Origin: JALORV01 sp035429805
Lineage (GTDB): Bacteria; Pseudomonadota; Gammaproteobacteria; Burkholderiales; Burkholderiaceae_F
Reading direction: 5' to 3'
Length of the DNA: 32,579 bases
NCBI GenBank assembly: GCA_035429805.1
Contig: DAOMFL010000040.1
Span: 1 to 32,579 of the forward strand
Shown piece after piece: positions 7,355 to 14,015 of the stretch. The translations under genes and the position numbers were made by a program. Position 1 is the stretch's first letter; each line of letters starts with the position of its first letter. The notes below the pieces were generated by a model. That model did no database searches. It was not told where the DNA came from and saw nothing but the letters and a program-made list of their open reading frames with translations.

Positions 7355-8596
7355 CTAGCGCCGGAGCAGCGACTCCGGCGTGCTGCCCTTCGGCACCATC
7401 AGCCAGGCGCTGGCGTCGTACTTCTGCCGGCCGGCCACCTGACCGGCCTCGCTGCCGAAGCCCCAGAAGTAATCGAAGCGCAGCGGCCCGCGGATCGCGC
7501 CGCCCGTGTCCTGTGCCATCAGCGGACGTTTCAGCACCTCGCCGTTGCGCGGGTCGGTGGTCACCGCCAGCAGGGGCGCGCCGAGCGGGATGAAACGGGA
7601 ATCGGCCGCCACCGAATATCCAGGCGTGAGCGGTACGCCGAGCGCACCGATCGGTCCGGCGGCGGGATCGCCGAGCGGCAGCTCGCGGAAGAAGACGTAG
7701 CTCGGGTTCTGGTCCAGCAATTCCTTGGCGCGTGACGGGTTGCGGGCGATCCAGGACTTGATCCCCTGCATCGAAGCCTGGTCGAGCGTCAATTCGCCCT
7801 GATCGACGAGCCAGCGGCCGATCGAGTGATACGGATGCCCGTTTTGATCGCCGTAGGCAACGCGCACCATGTTGCCGTCGTCGAACTGCACGCGCCCGGA
7901 ACCCTGCACCTGCAGGAAGAACGCGTCGACCGGGTCGTCGACCCATAGCAGTTCGTTGCCGGCGAGCGCGTCGCTGGCGGTGATTTCGCCGCGGCTCGGA
8001 TACGGTACGACACGGCGGCCCTGCAGCTTGCCGCGAAGGCGCAGGTTTGCGAGTTCCGGATGGACCGACGCAAGGTCGATGACCAGCAGATCGGGAGGAA
8101 CACGATAGATCGGCGTGCCATAGCGCTCGCTGCGCAGGCGGCTGCCCTTGAGCAGGGGCTCGTAGTAGCCGGTCGCAAGTCCGGTATCGCGCCTGTCGAT
8201 CTCCTTGGTGCCCTCGACGCGCAGCGCCAGCACGCGGTAGGCATCGAAACGGGTGGCGAAGTAGGCCTGGATGCTGCGGCCACTCGCCGCATCGACGCGA
8301 TCGGCCTGCGAGCAGGCATCGCGCCAGGCGTCGCGCTTGCCGAGCGCGCGGCAGCTCTGCAGGAATGCGGGCCACGCGGCCACCCAGTCCTCGGAGCGAA
8401 CCGCGGGCAGCATCTCGAATACGACCGGCTCATAGAGCGCGCGTGTCTCGACGGGTACGGCGACGGGTGGCGGTGGGGGCGGGGGTGGCGGCGGTGGAGG
8501 CGGGGGCGGACGCACGATGCAGCCCGCCAGCAGCGCCGCGCAGCAGGCCAGCGCGAGCCGGCGCCTAGAATTCGGCCACCCTCCGGAATTTCTCAT
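7355..8596 (-). CDS. mltA: Membrane-bound lytic murein transglycosylase A (MltA), lipoprotein
   Basis: MltA is an outer-membrane lipoprotein that cuts the glycan strand between MurNAc and GlcNAc, giving 1,6-anhydro ends. The 413-residue product has a lipoprotein signal ending LLAGC (Cys26). Right after it comes a run of 15 prolines (residues 30-44) that probably works as a rigid spacer from the membrane. The MltA domain follows (TGYYEPLLKGSR...YGTPIYRVP), then the C-terminal 3D domain with QDTGGAIRG, which carries the catalytic aspartate. The ATG at 8596 is chosen because it gives a normal 26-residue signal; an upstream ATG at 8647 would add a polar extension before the signal. The start codon overlaps, on the other strand, that of a small membrane peptide. 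Confidence 0.93.
   Translation of the reverse strand: MRNSGGWPNSRRRLALACCAALLAGCIVRPPPPPPPPPPPPPPPVAVPVETRALYEPVVFEMLPAVRSEDWVAAWPAFLQSCRALGKRDAWRDACSQADRVDAASGRSIQAYFATRFDAYRVLALRVEGTKEIDRRDTGLATGYYEPLLKGSRLRSERYGTPIYRVPPDLLVIDLASVHPELANLRLRGKLQGRRVVPYPSRGEITASDALAGNELLWVDDPVDAFFLQVQGSGRVQFDDGNMVRVAYGDQNGHPYHSIGRWLVDQGELTLDQASMQGIKSWIARNPSRAKELLDQNPSYVFFRELPLGDPAAGPIGALGVPLTPGYSVAADSRFIPLGAPLLAVTTDPRNGEVLKRPLMAQDTGGAIRGPLRFDYFWGFGSEAGQVAGRQKYDASAWLMVPKGSTPESLLRR
7359..7380. terminator. Hairpin between converging dsbC and mltA
   Basis: A perfect 8-bp stem CGCCGGAG/CTCCGGCG with a CAGCGA loop lies in the last codons of mltA, just past the dsbC stop. It could slow or stop transcription from dsbC. 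No T-run is present on either side. Confidence 0.35.
8566..8571 (+). promoter_or_regulatory. Candidate -10 for the 35-residue peptide gene
   Basis: TAGAAT (5 of 6 matches to TATAAT) lies 23 bp before the ATG at 8595, inside the signal-peptide part of mltA on the opposite strand. The same hexamer occurs before rpe at 9141. No clear -35 is visible. Confidence 0.3.
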
Positions 8597-8702
8597 GTGG
8601 CTGATTCTGCTTGAAGCGTTGCTCGCGCTCGGCGCGCTGGTCTTCATAGTGTGGTGGACGATGTTCCAGAAGCCGCGCGGCCGGCGACGCCCGCCGCCCT
8701 GA
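8595..8702 (+). CDS. Small single-pass membrane peptide, 35 residues
   Basis: The ATG at 8595 opens a 35-codon frame. Residues 2-24 form one strong membrane helix (WLILLEALLALGALVFIVWW), followed by TMFQKPRGRRRPPP, a basic tail that should stay in the cytoplasm. Small proteins of this plan with a VWWTMF-like end look familiar from Burkholderiales, but I cannot name a family or function. The frame stops 6 bp before the converging apaG stop. Its ATG shares the CATG palindrome with the mltA start on the other strand. A TAGAAT lies at the right distance upstream. Against it: the gene is short, and a GC-rich region easily gives chance frames. The unbroken helix plus positive-inside tail is the main support. 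Confidence 0.5.
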   Translation: MWLILLEALLALGALVFIVWWTMFQKPRGRRRPPP

Positions 8703-8707
8703 GAGCT

Positions 8708-9082
8708 TCAGTGCAGCGCCCGCGGCATCGACAGTACGAACTCCGGAATCGCGGCCTCGAACGCCGTGCCGTCGTCGGCGACGCACTGGTACGTGCCCCG
8801 CATCGAACCCACCGGTGTCGACAGCGGGCACCCGCTGGTGTACTCGAACGACTCGCCGGGCTTCAGCACAGGCTGCTCGCCGACGACGCCTTCACCGCGC
8901 ACTTCCTCGATCTGATTGTTCCCATCCGTGATGATCCAGTGCCGCGAGATCAACTGCGCGGTGTGTTCGCCGGTGTTGCGGATCGTCACCGTGTACGCGA
9001 ACACGAAATGCCGCTCGTCCGGGTTCGAGTGCGTTTCGAGGTACTGCGGACGGACGCTGACGGAAAACTGATAGGTGGCCAT
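8708..9082 (-). CDS. apaG: ApaG protein
   Basis: The product is 124 residues, the normal size for stand-alone ApaG. It shows the family features: an N-terminal strand with VSVRPQYL, then HFVFAYTVTIRNTGEHTAQLISRHWIITDG, and the C-terminal half with GEGVVGEQPVLKPGESFEYTSG and GSMRGTYQCV. ApaG is a small fibronectin-III-like fold first linked to Co2+ resistance and Mg2+ efflux in Salmonella; its biochemical role is unsettled. It is transcribed away from rpe, with 110 bp between the starts. The ATG at 9082 gives the usual MATYQFSV-type start, though a strong ribosome site is not seen. Confidence 0.95.
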   Translation of the reverse strand: MATYQFSVSVRPQYLETHSNPDERHFVFAYTVTIRNTGEHTAQLISRHWIITDGNNQIEEVRGEGVVGEQPVLKPGESFEYTSGCPLSTPVGSMRGTYQCVADDGTAFEAAIPEFVLSMPRALH

Positions 9083-9140
9083 GAGTTCGGAGCGCCAGCC
9101 GGTGCGGCGCCCGCTGCGCGATCGGGTCGGGAACGACCCT

Positions 9141-9146
9141 TAGAAT
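9141..9146 (+). promoter_or_regulatory. Candidate -10 element for rpe-gph
   Basis: TAGAAT matches the -10 consensus at 5 of 6 bases and lies about 50 bp before the chosen rpe ATG. No convincing -35 is seen. Confidence 0.35.
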
Positions 9147-9192
9147 AGCCGCGCGCTGTCAAGTTTCCGGATCACCGATGAGCGGGGCACCC

Positions 9193-9897
9193 ATGTCCTC
9201 CAGTTTTCGCATTGCGCCGAGCATCCTTTCCGCGGACTTCGCGCGGCTCGGTGAGGAAGTGCGCGCCGTGGTCGCCGCAGGCGCGGACTGGATCCACTTC
9301 GATGTGATGGACAACCACTACGTGCCGAACCTGACCATCGGCCCGCTGGTGTGCGAGGCGATCCGTCCTCATGTCGAGGTGCCGATCGACGTGCACCTGA
9401 TGGTGAAACCGGTCGACCGCATCATCCCGGACTTCGCCAAGGCCGGGGCCGACATCATCACGTTCCATCCGGAGGCCTCCGACCACATCGACCGTTCGCT
9501 GGCGCTGATCCGCGATTCCGGCTGCAAGGCGGGACTGGTGTTCAACCCGGCGACGCCGCTCGGCTGGATGGATCATGTGATGGACAAGATCGACGTGGTG
9601 CTGCTGATGTCGGTGAATCCGGGGTTCGGCGGTCAGAAGTTCATTCCGGAGACGCTCAACAAGCTGCGTGCGGTGCGGGCCCGCGTCGATGCGCACCGGC
9701 GCGACACCGGCCGTACGATCCACGTCGAGGTCGACGGCGGCGTCAAGGCCGACAACATCCGTGCGATCGCCGAGGCGGGTGCGGACACGTTTGTCGCTGG
9801 AAGCGCCGTGTTCGGCGCGCGTGACGCCGACGGCGGCTATCGCGGCATCATGTCGCGGCTGCGCGGGGAACTGGCGGCGGTCGCTCCGACGCCATGA
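9193..9897 (+). CDS. rpe: Ribulose-phosphate 3-epimerase
   Basis: Rpe interconverts ribulose 5-phosphate and xylulose 5-phosphate in the pentose phosphate pathway (and in the Calvin cycle, where present). The TIM-barrel signatures are all there: RIAPSILSADFARLG at the start, WIHFDVMDNHYVPNLTIGP with the metal and catalytic residues, DVHLMVKP, LLMSVNPGFGGQKFIP, and VEVDGGVKADNI. The chosen ATG at 9193 (MSSSFRIAPS) gives the usual family N-terminus; an ATG five codons earlier at 9178 is equally possible. The stop overlaps the start of gph by 4 nt (ATGA at 9894-9897), so the two are translationally coupled. Confidence 0.95.
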   Translation: MSSSFRIAPSILSADFARLGEEVRAVVAAGADWIHFDVMDNHYVPNLTIGPLVCEAIRPHVEVPIDVHLMVKPVDRIIPDFAKAGADIITFHPEASDHIDRSLALIRDSGCKAGLVFNPATPLGWMDHVMDKIDVVLLMSVNPGFGGQKFIPETLNKLRAVRARVDAHRRDTGRTIHVEVDGGVKADNIRAIAEAGADTFVAGSAVFGARDADGGYRGIMSRLRGELAAVAPTP

Positions 9898-10595
9898 CGG
9901 CCCCGTGGCTGGCCCGAGCGGTGCTGATCGACCTCGACGGCACGCTGCTCGACACCGTCCCCGATCTGGCCGCTGCCGTCAACGCGATGCTCGGCGAGCT
10001 GGGGCGCGCCGCGCTGCCGGTTGCAACCGTCGCGGCCTACATCGGCAAGGGCGCGGACGTCCTCGTGCATCGCGCGCTGTCCGGCGCGCTCGACGGCCGG
10101 GCCGATGCGGCATTGTTCGCGCGCGGCAAGGATGCGTTCTACCGCCACTACAGGCGCCTCAACGGCCACGCCGCGCTGGTCTTTCCCGGAGTGCCTTCGG
10201 CGCTTGCGACGTTCCGGGAGCGCGGCTTCAGACTGGCGTGCGTGACGAACAAGCCGCGCGAATTCACGCTCGACCTGCTCGCGCGGGTCGACCTGCTCGG
10301 CTACTTCGATACCGTGGTCTCGGGCGACGACACAGCCGAGAAGAAACCGCACGCCGCGCCACTGCTCGCGGCCTGCACGCGGCTCGAGGTCGGAATCGAC
10401 GACGCGGTCATGATCGGCGACTCGGAAAATGACCTGCTGTCGGCGCGGGCGGCCGGCTGCCGCGCGATCCTCGTCGAGGGTGGCTACAACGAAGGGCAGC
10501 CGGTCAGCGCGCTGGCGGCCGATGCTATAGTCGAAACGCTCGTCGACGCGGTGGCCCTGCTGGCACCGGCTGGCGCGCAAGACACCGTCCGATGA
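9894..10595 (+). CDS. gph: Phosphoglycolate phosphatase (HAD family)
   Basis: The 233-residue product is a HAD hydrolase. Motif I reads VLIDLDGTLLDTVPDL, with the nucleophile Asp and the acid/base Asp two residues later. Motif II is CVTNKPREFT, and motifs III and IV are the Lys in EKKPHAAP and MIGDSENDLLSARAAG. The helical cap between I and II is of the size seen in Gph. The enzyme clears 2-phosphoglycolate from DNA end repair and oxygenase side reactions. It starts inside the rpe stop and its own stop (10593-10595) overlaps the ATG of the trp leader peptide. Its last 70 bases contain a likely promoter for the trp genes. The rpe-gph-trpE order is common in betaproteobacteria and supports this assignment over other HAD enzymes. 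Confidence 0.9.
   Translation: MTAPWLARAVLIDLDGTLLDTVPDLAAAVNAMLGELGRAALPVATVAAYIGKGADVLVHRALSGALDGRADAALFARGKDAFYRHYRRLNGHAALVFPGVPSALATFRERGFRLACVTNKPREFTLDLLARVDLLGYFDTVVSGDDTAEKKPHAAPLLAACTRLEVGIDDAVMIGDSENDLLSARAAGCRAILVEGGYNEGQPVSALAADAIVETLVDAVALLAPAGAQDTVR
10523..10531 (+). promoter_or_regulatory. Candidate extended -10 promoter for trpL-trpE inside gph
   Basis: TGCTATAGT fits an extended -10 (TGnTATAAT, one mismatch). The -35 region is poor, which extended -10 promoters tolerate. Transcription would begin near 10538, leaving about 54 nt before the leader-peptide ATG. Confidence 0.4.
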
Positions 10596-10693
10596 CTCAC
10601 CTCGACCAACACGATCTTCATTCCCTTGGGGCATGGCGCAAGGCCTGGTGCCGCTGCTGGCACGCCCAGGGAGTCTGGTCCTGGCGCCGCTGA
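10592..10693 (+). CDS. trpL: trp operon leader peptide (tryptophan-rich attenuator peptide)
   Basis: A 33-codon frame from the ATG at 10592 to the TGA at 10691-10693 contains five TGG codons, at residues 15, 19, 23, 29 and 31, all in the second half. It lies immediately before trpE. In enterobacteria and rhizobia a short peptide with clustered Trp codons senses charged tRNA-Trp: a stalled ribosome shifts the downstream RNA fold and lets trpE be transcribed. The same logic is likely here. RNA hairpins follow (GCGCC/GGCGC at 10684-10698, GCCGCG/CGCGGC at 10703-10718, and a strong one at 10738-10756). The ATG overlaps the gph stop (ATGA), and no clear ribosome site precedes it, so coupling to gph translation may help. 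It is not proven to be translated. Confidence 0.65.
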   Translation: MTHLDQHDLHSLGAWRKAWCRCWHAQGVWSWRR

Positions 10694-10702
10694 GGCGCGC
10701 CC

Positions 10703-10718
10703 GCCGCGATGACGCGGC
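10703..10718 (+). promoter_or_regulatory. Hairpin in the trp leader, candidate alternative (antiterminator) segment
   Basis: GCCGCG and CGCGGC form a perfect 6-bp stem around ATGA. The loop carries the ATG of a second short frame (10709-10777) that ends on the trpE start. It may be one arm of the switch between folds, but the partners are not resolved. Confidence 0.4.
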
Positions 10719-10737
10719 AATCCGTTGGTGTGTTCAA

Positions 10738-10756
10738 CGCGCGGACCGTCCGCGCG
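10738..10756 (+). terminator. Strong hairpin of the trp attenuator
   Basis: The arms CGCGCGGA and TCCGCGCG pair perfectly across a CCG loop, 17 nt before the trpE GTG and 9 nt before its ribosome site (AGGTGA, 10765-10770). No T-run follows. It could be a Rho-assisted or translation-blocking element instead of a classic terminator. Confidence 0.45.
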
Positions 10757-10773
10757 AACCGGGCAGGTGACAA

Positions 10774-12264
10774 GTGACTGAACTCGAATTCAAGGCTCTG
10801 GCGGCGCAGGGCTACAACCGCATCCCGCTGATCGCCGAGAGTTTTGCCGACCTCGAGACGCCGCTGTCGCTGTACCTGAAGCTGGCGAACGAGCCCAACA
10901 CGTTCCTGCTCGAATCGGTCGTCGGCGGCGAGCGCTTCGGCCGCTACTCGTTCATCGGCCTCGCTGCGCGGCGCGCATTGCGCAGTTTCATCCGCGACGA
11001 CGGCAGCGTCACGGAAGTGCTCGAGGACGGACGCGTGAGGGAGACGATCGCCGGCGACCCGCTCGCGGCGATCGAGCGCTACATGGGGCAGTTCAAGGTG
11101 GCGCTGCGTCCCGGATTGCCGCGCTTTGCCGGCGGACTCGCGGGCTATTTCGGCTACGACACCGTGCGCGTCATCGAGAAGAAGCTCGCGCGCACCAAGC
11201 CGGACGACCTCGGCGTGCCGGACATCCTGCTGCTGCTCGCCGAGGAAGTGGCAGTCATCGACAACCTTGCCGGCCGCATCTACCTGATCGTCTACGCCGA
11301 TCCGCGCGCTCCGGAGGCGCACGCCCGCGCGAGGCAGCGACTGCGCGAACTGAAGACCCGGCTTGCGCGCCCGATCGAGCCGCCGCATGCCCGCGCCAGC
11401 GTACGCCGCGAGGAGTACCGCGAGTTCGCGAAGGACGATTATCTGAAGGCGGTCGCGCGTTCCAAGGAATACATCGAGGCGGGCGACGTCATGCAGGTGC
11501 AGATCGGCCAGCGCATCCGCAAGCCGTTCGCCGATTCGCCGCTCAGCCTCTACCGCGCGCTCAGGACGCTGAATCCGTCGCCGTACATGTATTTCTACAA
11601 CTTCGGCGATTTCCACGTCGTCGGCGCGTCGCCGGAGATTCTCGTGCGCAGCGAAGACCGCGCCGGCAGGCGCATTGTCGCGATCCGGCCGATCGCCGGC
11701 ACACGCCCGCGCGGTGCCACTCCCGAGCAGGATGCAATCCTCGCAGCGGAGCTCGCGGCCGATCCCAAGGAGCGCGCCGAACATCTGATGCTGATCGATC
11801 TCGCGCGCAACGACATCGGACGCATCGTCGAGACCGGCAGCGTCAAGGTCACCGAGCAGTACGTGATCGAGAAGTACTCGCACGTGCAGCACCTGGTGAG
11901 CCACGTCGAGGGCGTGCTCAAGCCCGGCATGACCAACCTCGACGTGCTGCGGGCTACCTTCCCGGCCGGGACGCTTTCCGGCGCGCCGAAGGTGCGCGCG
12001 ATGGAGATCATCGACGAGCTCGAACCGGTCAAGCGCGGCATCTACGGCGGCGCGGCCGGCTACCTGTCCTTCAACGGCGACATGGACCTCGCGATCGTCA
12101 TCCGTACCGGCATCGTCAAGGGCAATGTGCTGTACGCGCAGGCTGCCGCCGGCATCGTCGCGGACTCGGTGCCGGAAAACGAGTGGAAGGAGACCGAGGT
12201 CAAGGCCCGCGCCGTGCTGCGCGCGGCAGAGCAGGTCGAGGACGGATTCGATGCAGACGTCTGA
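10774..12264 (+). CDS. trpE: Anthranilate synthase component I
   Basis: TrpE makes anthranilate from chorismate using ammonia delivered by TrpG. The product has 496 residues, the family size. The N-terminal LLES feedback site is present (NTFLLESVVGGERFGRYSFIG). The catalytic domain shows PIAGTRPRG, AEHLMLIDLARNDIGRI, FPAGTLSGAPKVRAMEIIDELE and KRGIYGGAAGYLSFNGDMDLAI. The LLES motif predicts inhibition by tryptophan. The start is GTG at 10774, preceded by AGGTGA. That GTG overlaps the TGA of a 22-codon frame in the leader. In many relatives trpG follows at once; here an acyltransferase gene on the other strand comes in between, so trpG lies 1.16 kb away. Confidence 0.97.
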   Translation: MTELEFKALAAQGYNRIPLIAESFADLETPLSLYLKLANEPNTFLLESVVGGERFGRYSFIGLAARRALRSFIRDDGSVTEVLEDGRVRETIAGDPLAAIERYMGQFKVALRPGLPRFAGGLAGYFGYDTVRVIEKKLARTKPDDLGVPDILLLLAEEVAVIDNLAGRIYLIVYADPRAPEAHARARQRLRELKTRLARPIEPPHARASVRREEYREFAKDDYLKAVARSKEYIEAGDVMQVQIGQRIRKPFADSPLSLYRALRTLNPSPYMYFYNFGDFHVVGASPEILVRSEDRAGRRIVAIRPIAGTRPRGATPEQDAILAAELAADPKERAEHLMLIDLARNDIGRIVETGSVKVTEQYVIEKYSHVQHLVSHVEGVLKPGMTNLDVLRATFPAGTLSGAPKVRAMEIIDELEPVKRGIYGGAAGYLSFNGDMDLAIVIRTGIVKGNVLYAQAAAGIVADSVPENEWKETEVKARAVLRAAEQVEDGFDADV

Positions 12265-12283
12265 GCCCGCCCGGCACGCCTGC

Positions 12284-13366
12284 CTAGCCGGTCGGCCCGG
12301 TCAGTCGCCGCGCGTAGTTGATCGCCGGCAGCTCCACGATACGGTAGGCGAACGAGGCCAGCGCGATGGACCCGGCGGCGAGCAGCAGCAGCAGCGAGCC
12401 GGCGCCGATCGGTGCCGGCACCTGCCAGCGGTAGGTCAGCAGCCAGATCATCGCGTACAGGACCACGGGGTGCAGCAGGTAGAGCGAATAGCTGATCGTT
12501 CCAAGCCAGACGATGAAGCGGTGCGGACGGGACCACCATACGACCGTGGATACGAAGAGCGTGATGCCGAGCAGGTACGAGTAGCCGAAGTACCGGGTCT
12601 CCTCATTCCGGCCGAAGATCAGCGATCCGACGGCCGGCAATGTCGTCAGTCCGATCGCCAGGACCGCGAACGCAAGGACGGCGTGCTGCGGGGCCGCTTC
12701 GCCATGGCCGCGGCGATAGGCATCGTGTGCCTGTCGCACGAGCGAGCCGGCAAACATCAGCGAAAGGTTGTACGGCAGCAGCTTCCACTGCGCCAGGTCG
12801 GGCGAAGGCAGCAGCCGCGCCTGGAAGGACAGCATCACTGCGACCAGCACGGCAACGATGGGCAGCAGCACCCAGCGCTGCCGCAGGGCACCGAACAGAA
12901 AGAGGCCGACACACAGCGTGTAGAAGGCCAGTTCCGCTTCCAGGGTCCAGTACAGTCCGATCGCCGCTTCCCGACCGAACACCGCGGGCAGCATGGTTGC
13001 GTTGGCGAGCACGTCACCGGCCGTGACGGCGCGATCCCAGGGCAGCCACAGGAGCAGGAAGCCCAGCGGTATCGACAGCCAGTACGCAGGAAACAGGCGG
13101 AAGAAGCGACGCACGAGGAAGCGCTGCGTGCCGTCCTTGATGGGGCCGCGCAGCGTTGGCGGAATGACGTAGCCGCTGATCATGAAAAAGGCCACCACGC
13201 CGATGCGGCCGAAGTCGACGGCGTGCGCGATGTCGAACCAGATCTGTCCGCGGCCGTCGACACCGGGCAGCCGCACGAAGAGTTCGGCGCCGTGCAGCCA
13301 GACCACCAGCATGGCCGCGATGCCGCGCAGGGCATCGATGTTCTCGTAGCGGTGGCCTGGGATCAA
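12284..13366 (-). CDS. Acyltransferase 3 family membrane protein (OafA/YrhL-like)
   Basis: The 360-residue product is an integral membrane O-acyltransferase with about ten helices. The hallmark N-terminus is present: NIDALRGIAAMLVVWLHG, with the active-site His25, then GVVAFFMISGYVI. Such proteins move acetyl or other acyl groups onto surface sugars, O-antigen, peptidoglycan or small molecules; the substrate here is unknown. There is no C-terminal SGNH domain. The start appears to be a TTG at 13366, since the frame has no ATG before the conserved motif and the protein fits from there. It lies head-to-head with trpG (56 bp apart) and converges on trpE (19 bp apart), splitting the trp genes. 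It looks like an insertion, though base composition seems similar to its neighbours. Confidence 0.85.
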   Translation of the reverse strand: MIPGHRYENIDALRGIAAMLVVWLHGAELFVRLPGVDGRGQIWFDIAHAVDFGRIGVVAFFMISGYVIPPTLRGPIKDGTQRFLVRRFFRLFPAYWLSIPLGFLLLWLPWDRAVTAGDVLANATMLPAVFGREAAIGLYWTLEAELAFYTLCVGLFLFGALRQRWVLLPIVAVLVAVMLSFQARLLPSPDLAQWKLLPYNLSLMFAGSLVRQAHDAYRRGHGEAAPQHAVLAFAVLAIGLTTLPAVGSLIFGRNEETRYFGYSYLLGITLFVSTVVWWSRPHRFIVWLGTISYSLYLLHPVVLYAMIWLLTYRWQVPAPIGAGSLLLLLAAGSIALASFAYRIVELPAINYARRLTGPTG

Positions 13367-13422
13367 GGTGATGGGCTGGCAACTGTGAGGCGCGCACTGG
13401 ATGCGGCCTCGACGAGGGCGCC

Positions 13423-13992
13423 ATGTTACTGATGATCGATAACTACGACAGCTTCACCTACAACCTCGTGCAGTACTTCGGTGAGCTGGGCGAGGAGGTG
13501 CGCGTGTTCCGCAACGACGAGATCACGCTTGACGGGATCGCGGCACTCGGGCCGGCACGTATCTGCATTTCGCCAGGGCCGTGCTCGCCCAATGAGGCGG
13601 GCGTGTCGCTCGGCGTCTTCGAGCGCTTCGCGGGCAAGGTGCCGATCCTCGGCGTCTGTCTCGGTCACCAGGCCATGGGTCAGGCCTTCGGCGGCCGGGT
13701 CGTGCGGGCGAAGACGCTGATGCACGGCAAGACGGCGCCGGTCGAGCACAATGGCGTGGGCGTCTTCCGCGGATTGCCGAGCCCGTTCGAGGCCACGCGC
13801 TATCACTCGCTGGCGGTCGAGCGCGCGTCGCTGCCTGACTGTCTGGAGATCACGGCGTGGGCTGCCGACGGCGAGATCATGGGGCTGCGCCACAGGACGC
13901 TGCCGGTCGAGGGCGTGCAGTTCCACCCGGAGTCGATCGCAACCGAGCACGGCCACGCGATGCTGAAGAATTTTCTGGAAGGCGCGCGGTAG
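13423..13992 (+). CDS. trpG: Anthranilate synthase component II (glutamine amidotransferase)
   Basis: TrpG releases ammonia from glutamine for TrpE. The 189-residue class I amidotransferase shows MLLMIDNYDSFTYNLVQYFGELG at the start, the oxyanion loop SPGPCSPNEAG, the nucleophile Cys79 in GVCLGHQAMG, and the His-Glu pair in GVQFHPESIATEHG (His168, Glu170). In many bacteria the same protein also serves PabB in folate synthesis. The ATG at 13423 follows GACGAGGGC. With an opposite-strand gene just upstream, trpG needs its own promoter in the 56-bp gap or read-through from trpE across the acyltransferase gene; no clear promoter is seen. trpD follows 23 nt later. Confidence 0.95.
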   Translation: MLLMIDNYDSFTYNLVQYFGELGEEVRVFRNDEITLDGIAALGPARICISPGPCSPNEAGVSLGVFERFAGKVPILGVCLGHQAMGQAFGGRVVRAKTLMHGKTAPVEHNGVGVFRGLPSPFEATRYHSLAVERASLPDCLEITAWAADGEIMGLRHRTLPVEGVQFHPESIATEHGHAMLKNFLEGAR

Positions 13993-14015
13993 GAGCCGTT
14001 GCGCGAGGAGCCTGT

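Noticed and set aside
10618..11904. 428-codon minus-strand frame opposite trpE
   Set aside because: Antisense shadow of trpE with no domain.
12125..13432. 435-codon plus-strand frame that would bridge trpE and trpG
   Set aside because: The minus strand encodes a clear acyltransferase with NIDALRG...H and many helices. The plus frame is hydrophilic Gln/Arg-rich and runs out of the trpE frame, so it is not a missing trp gene.
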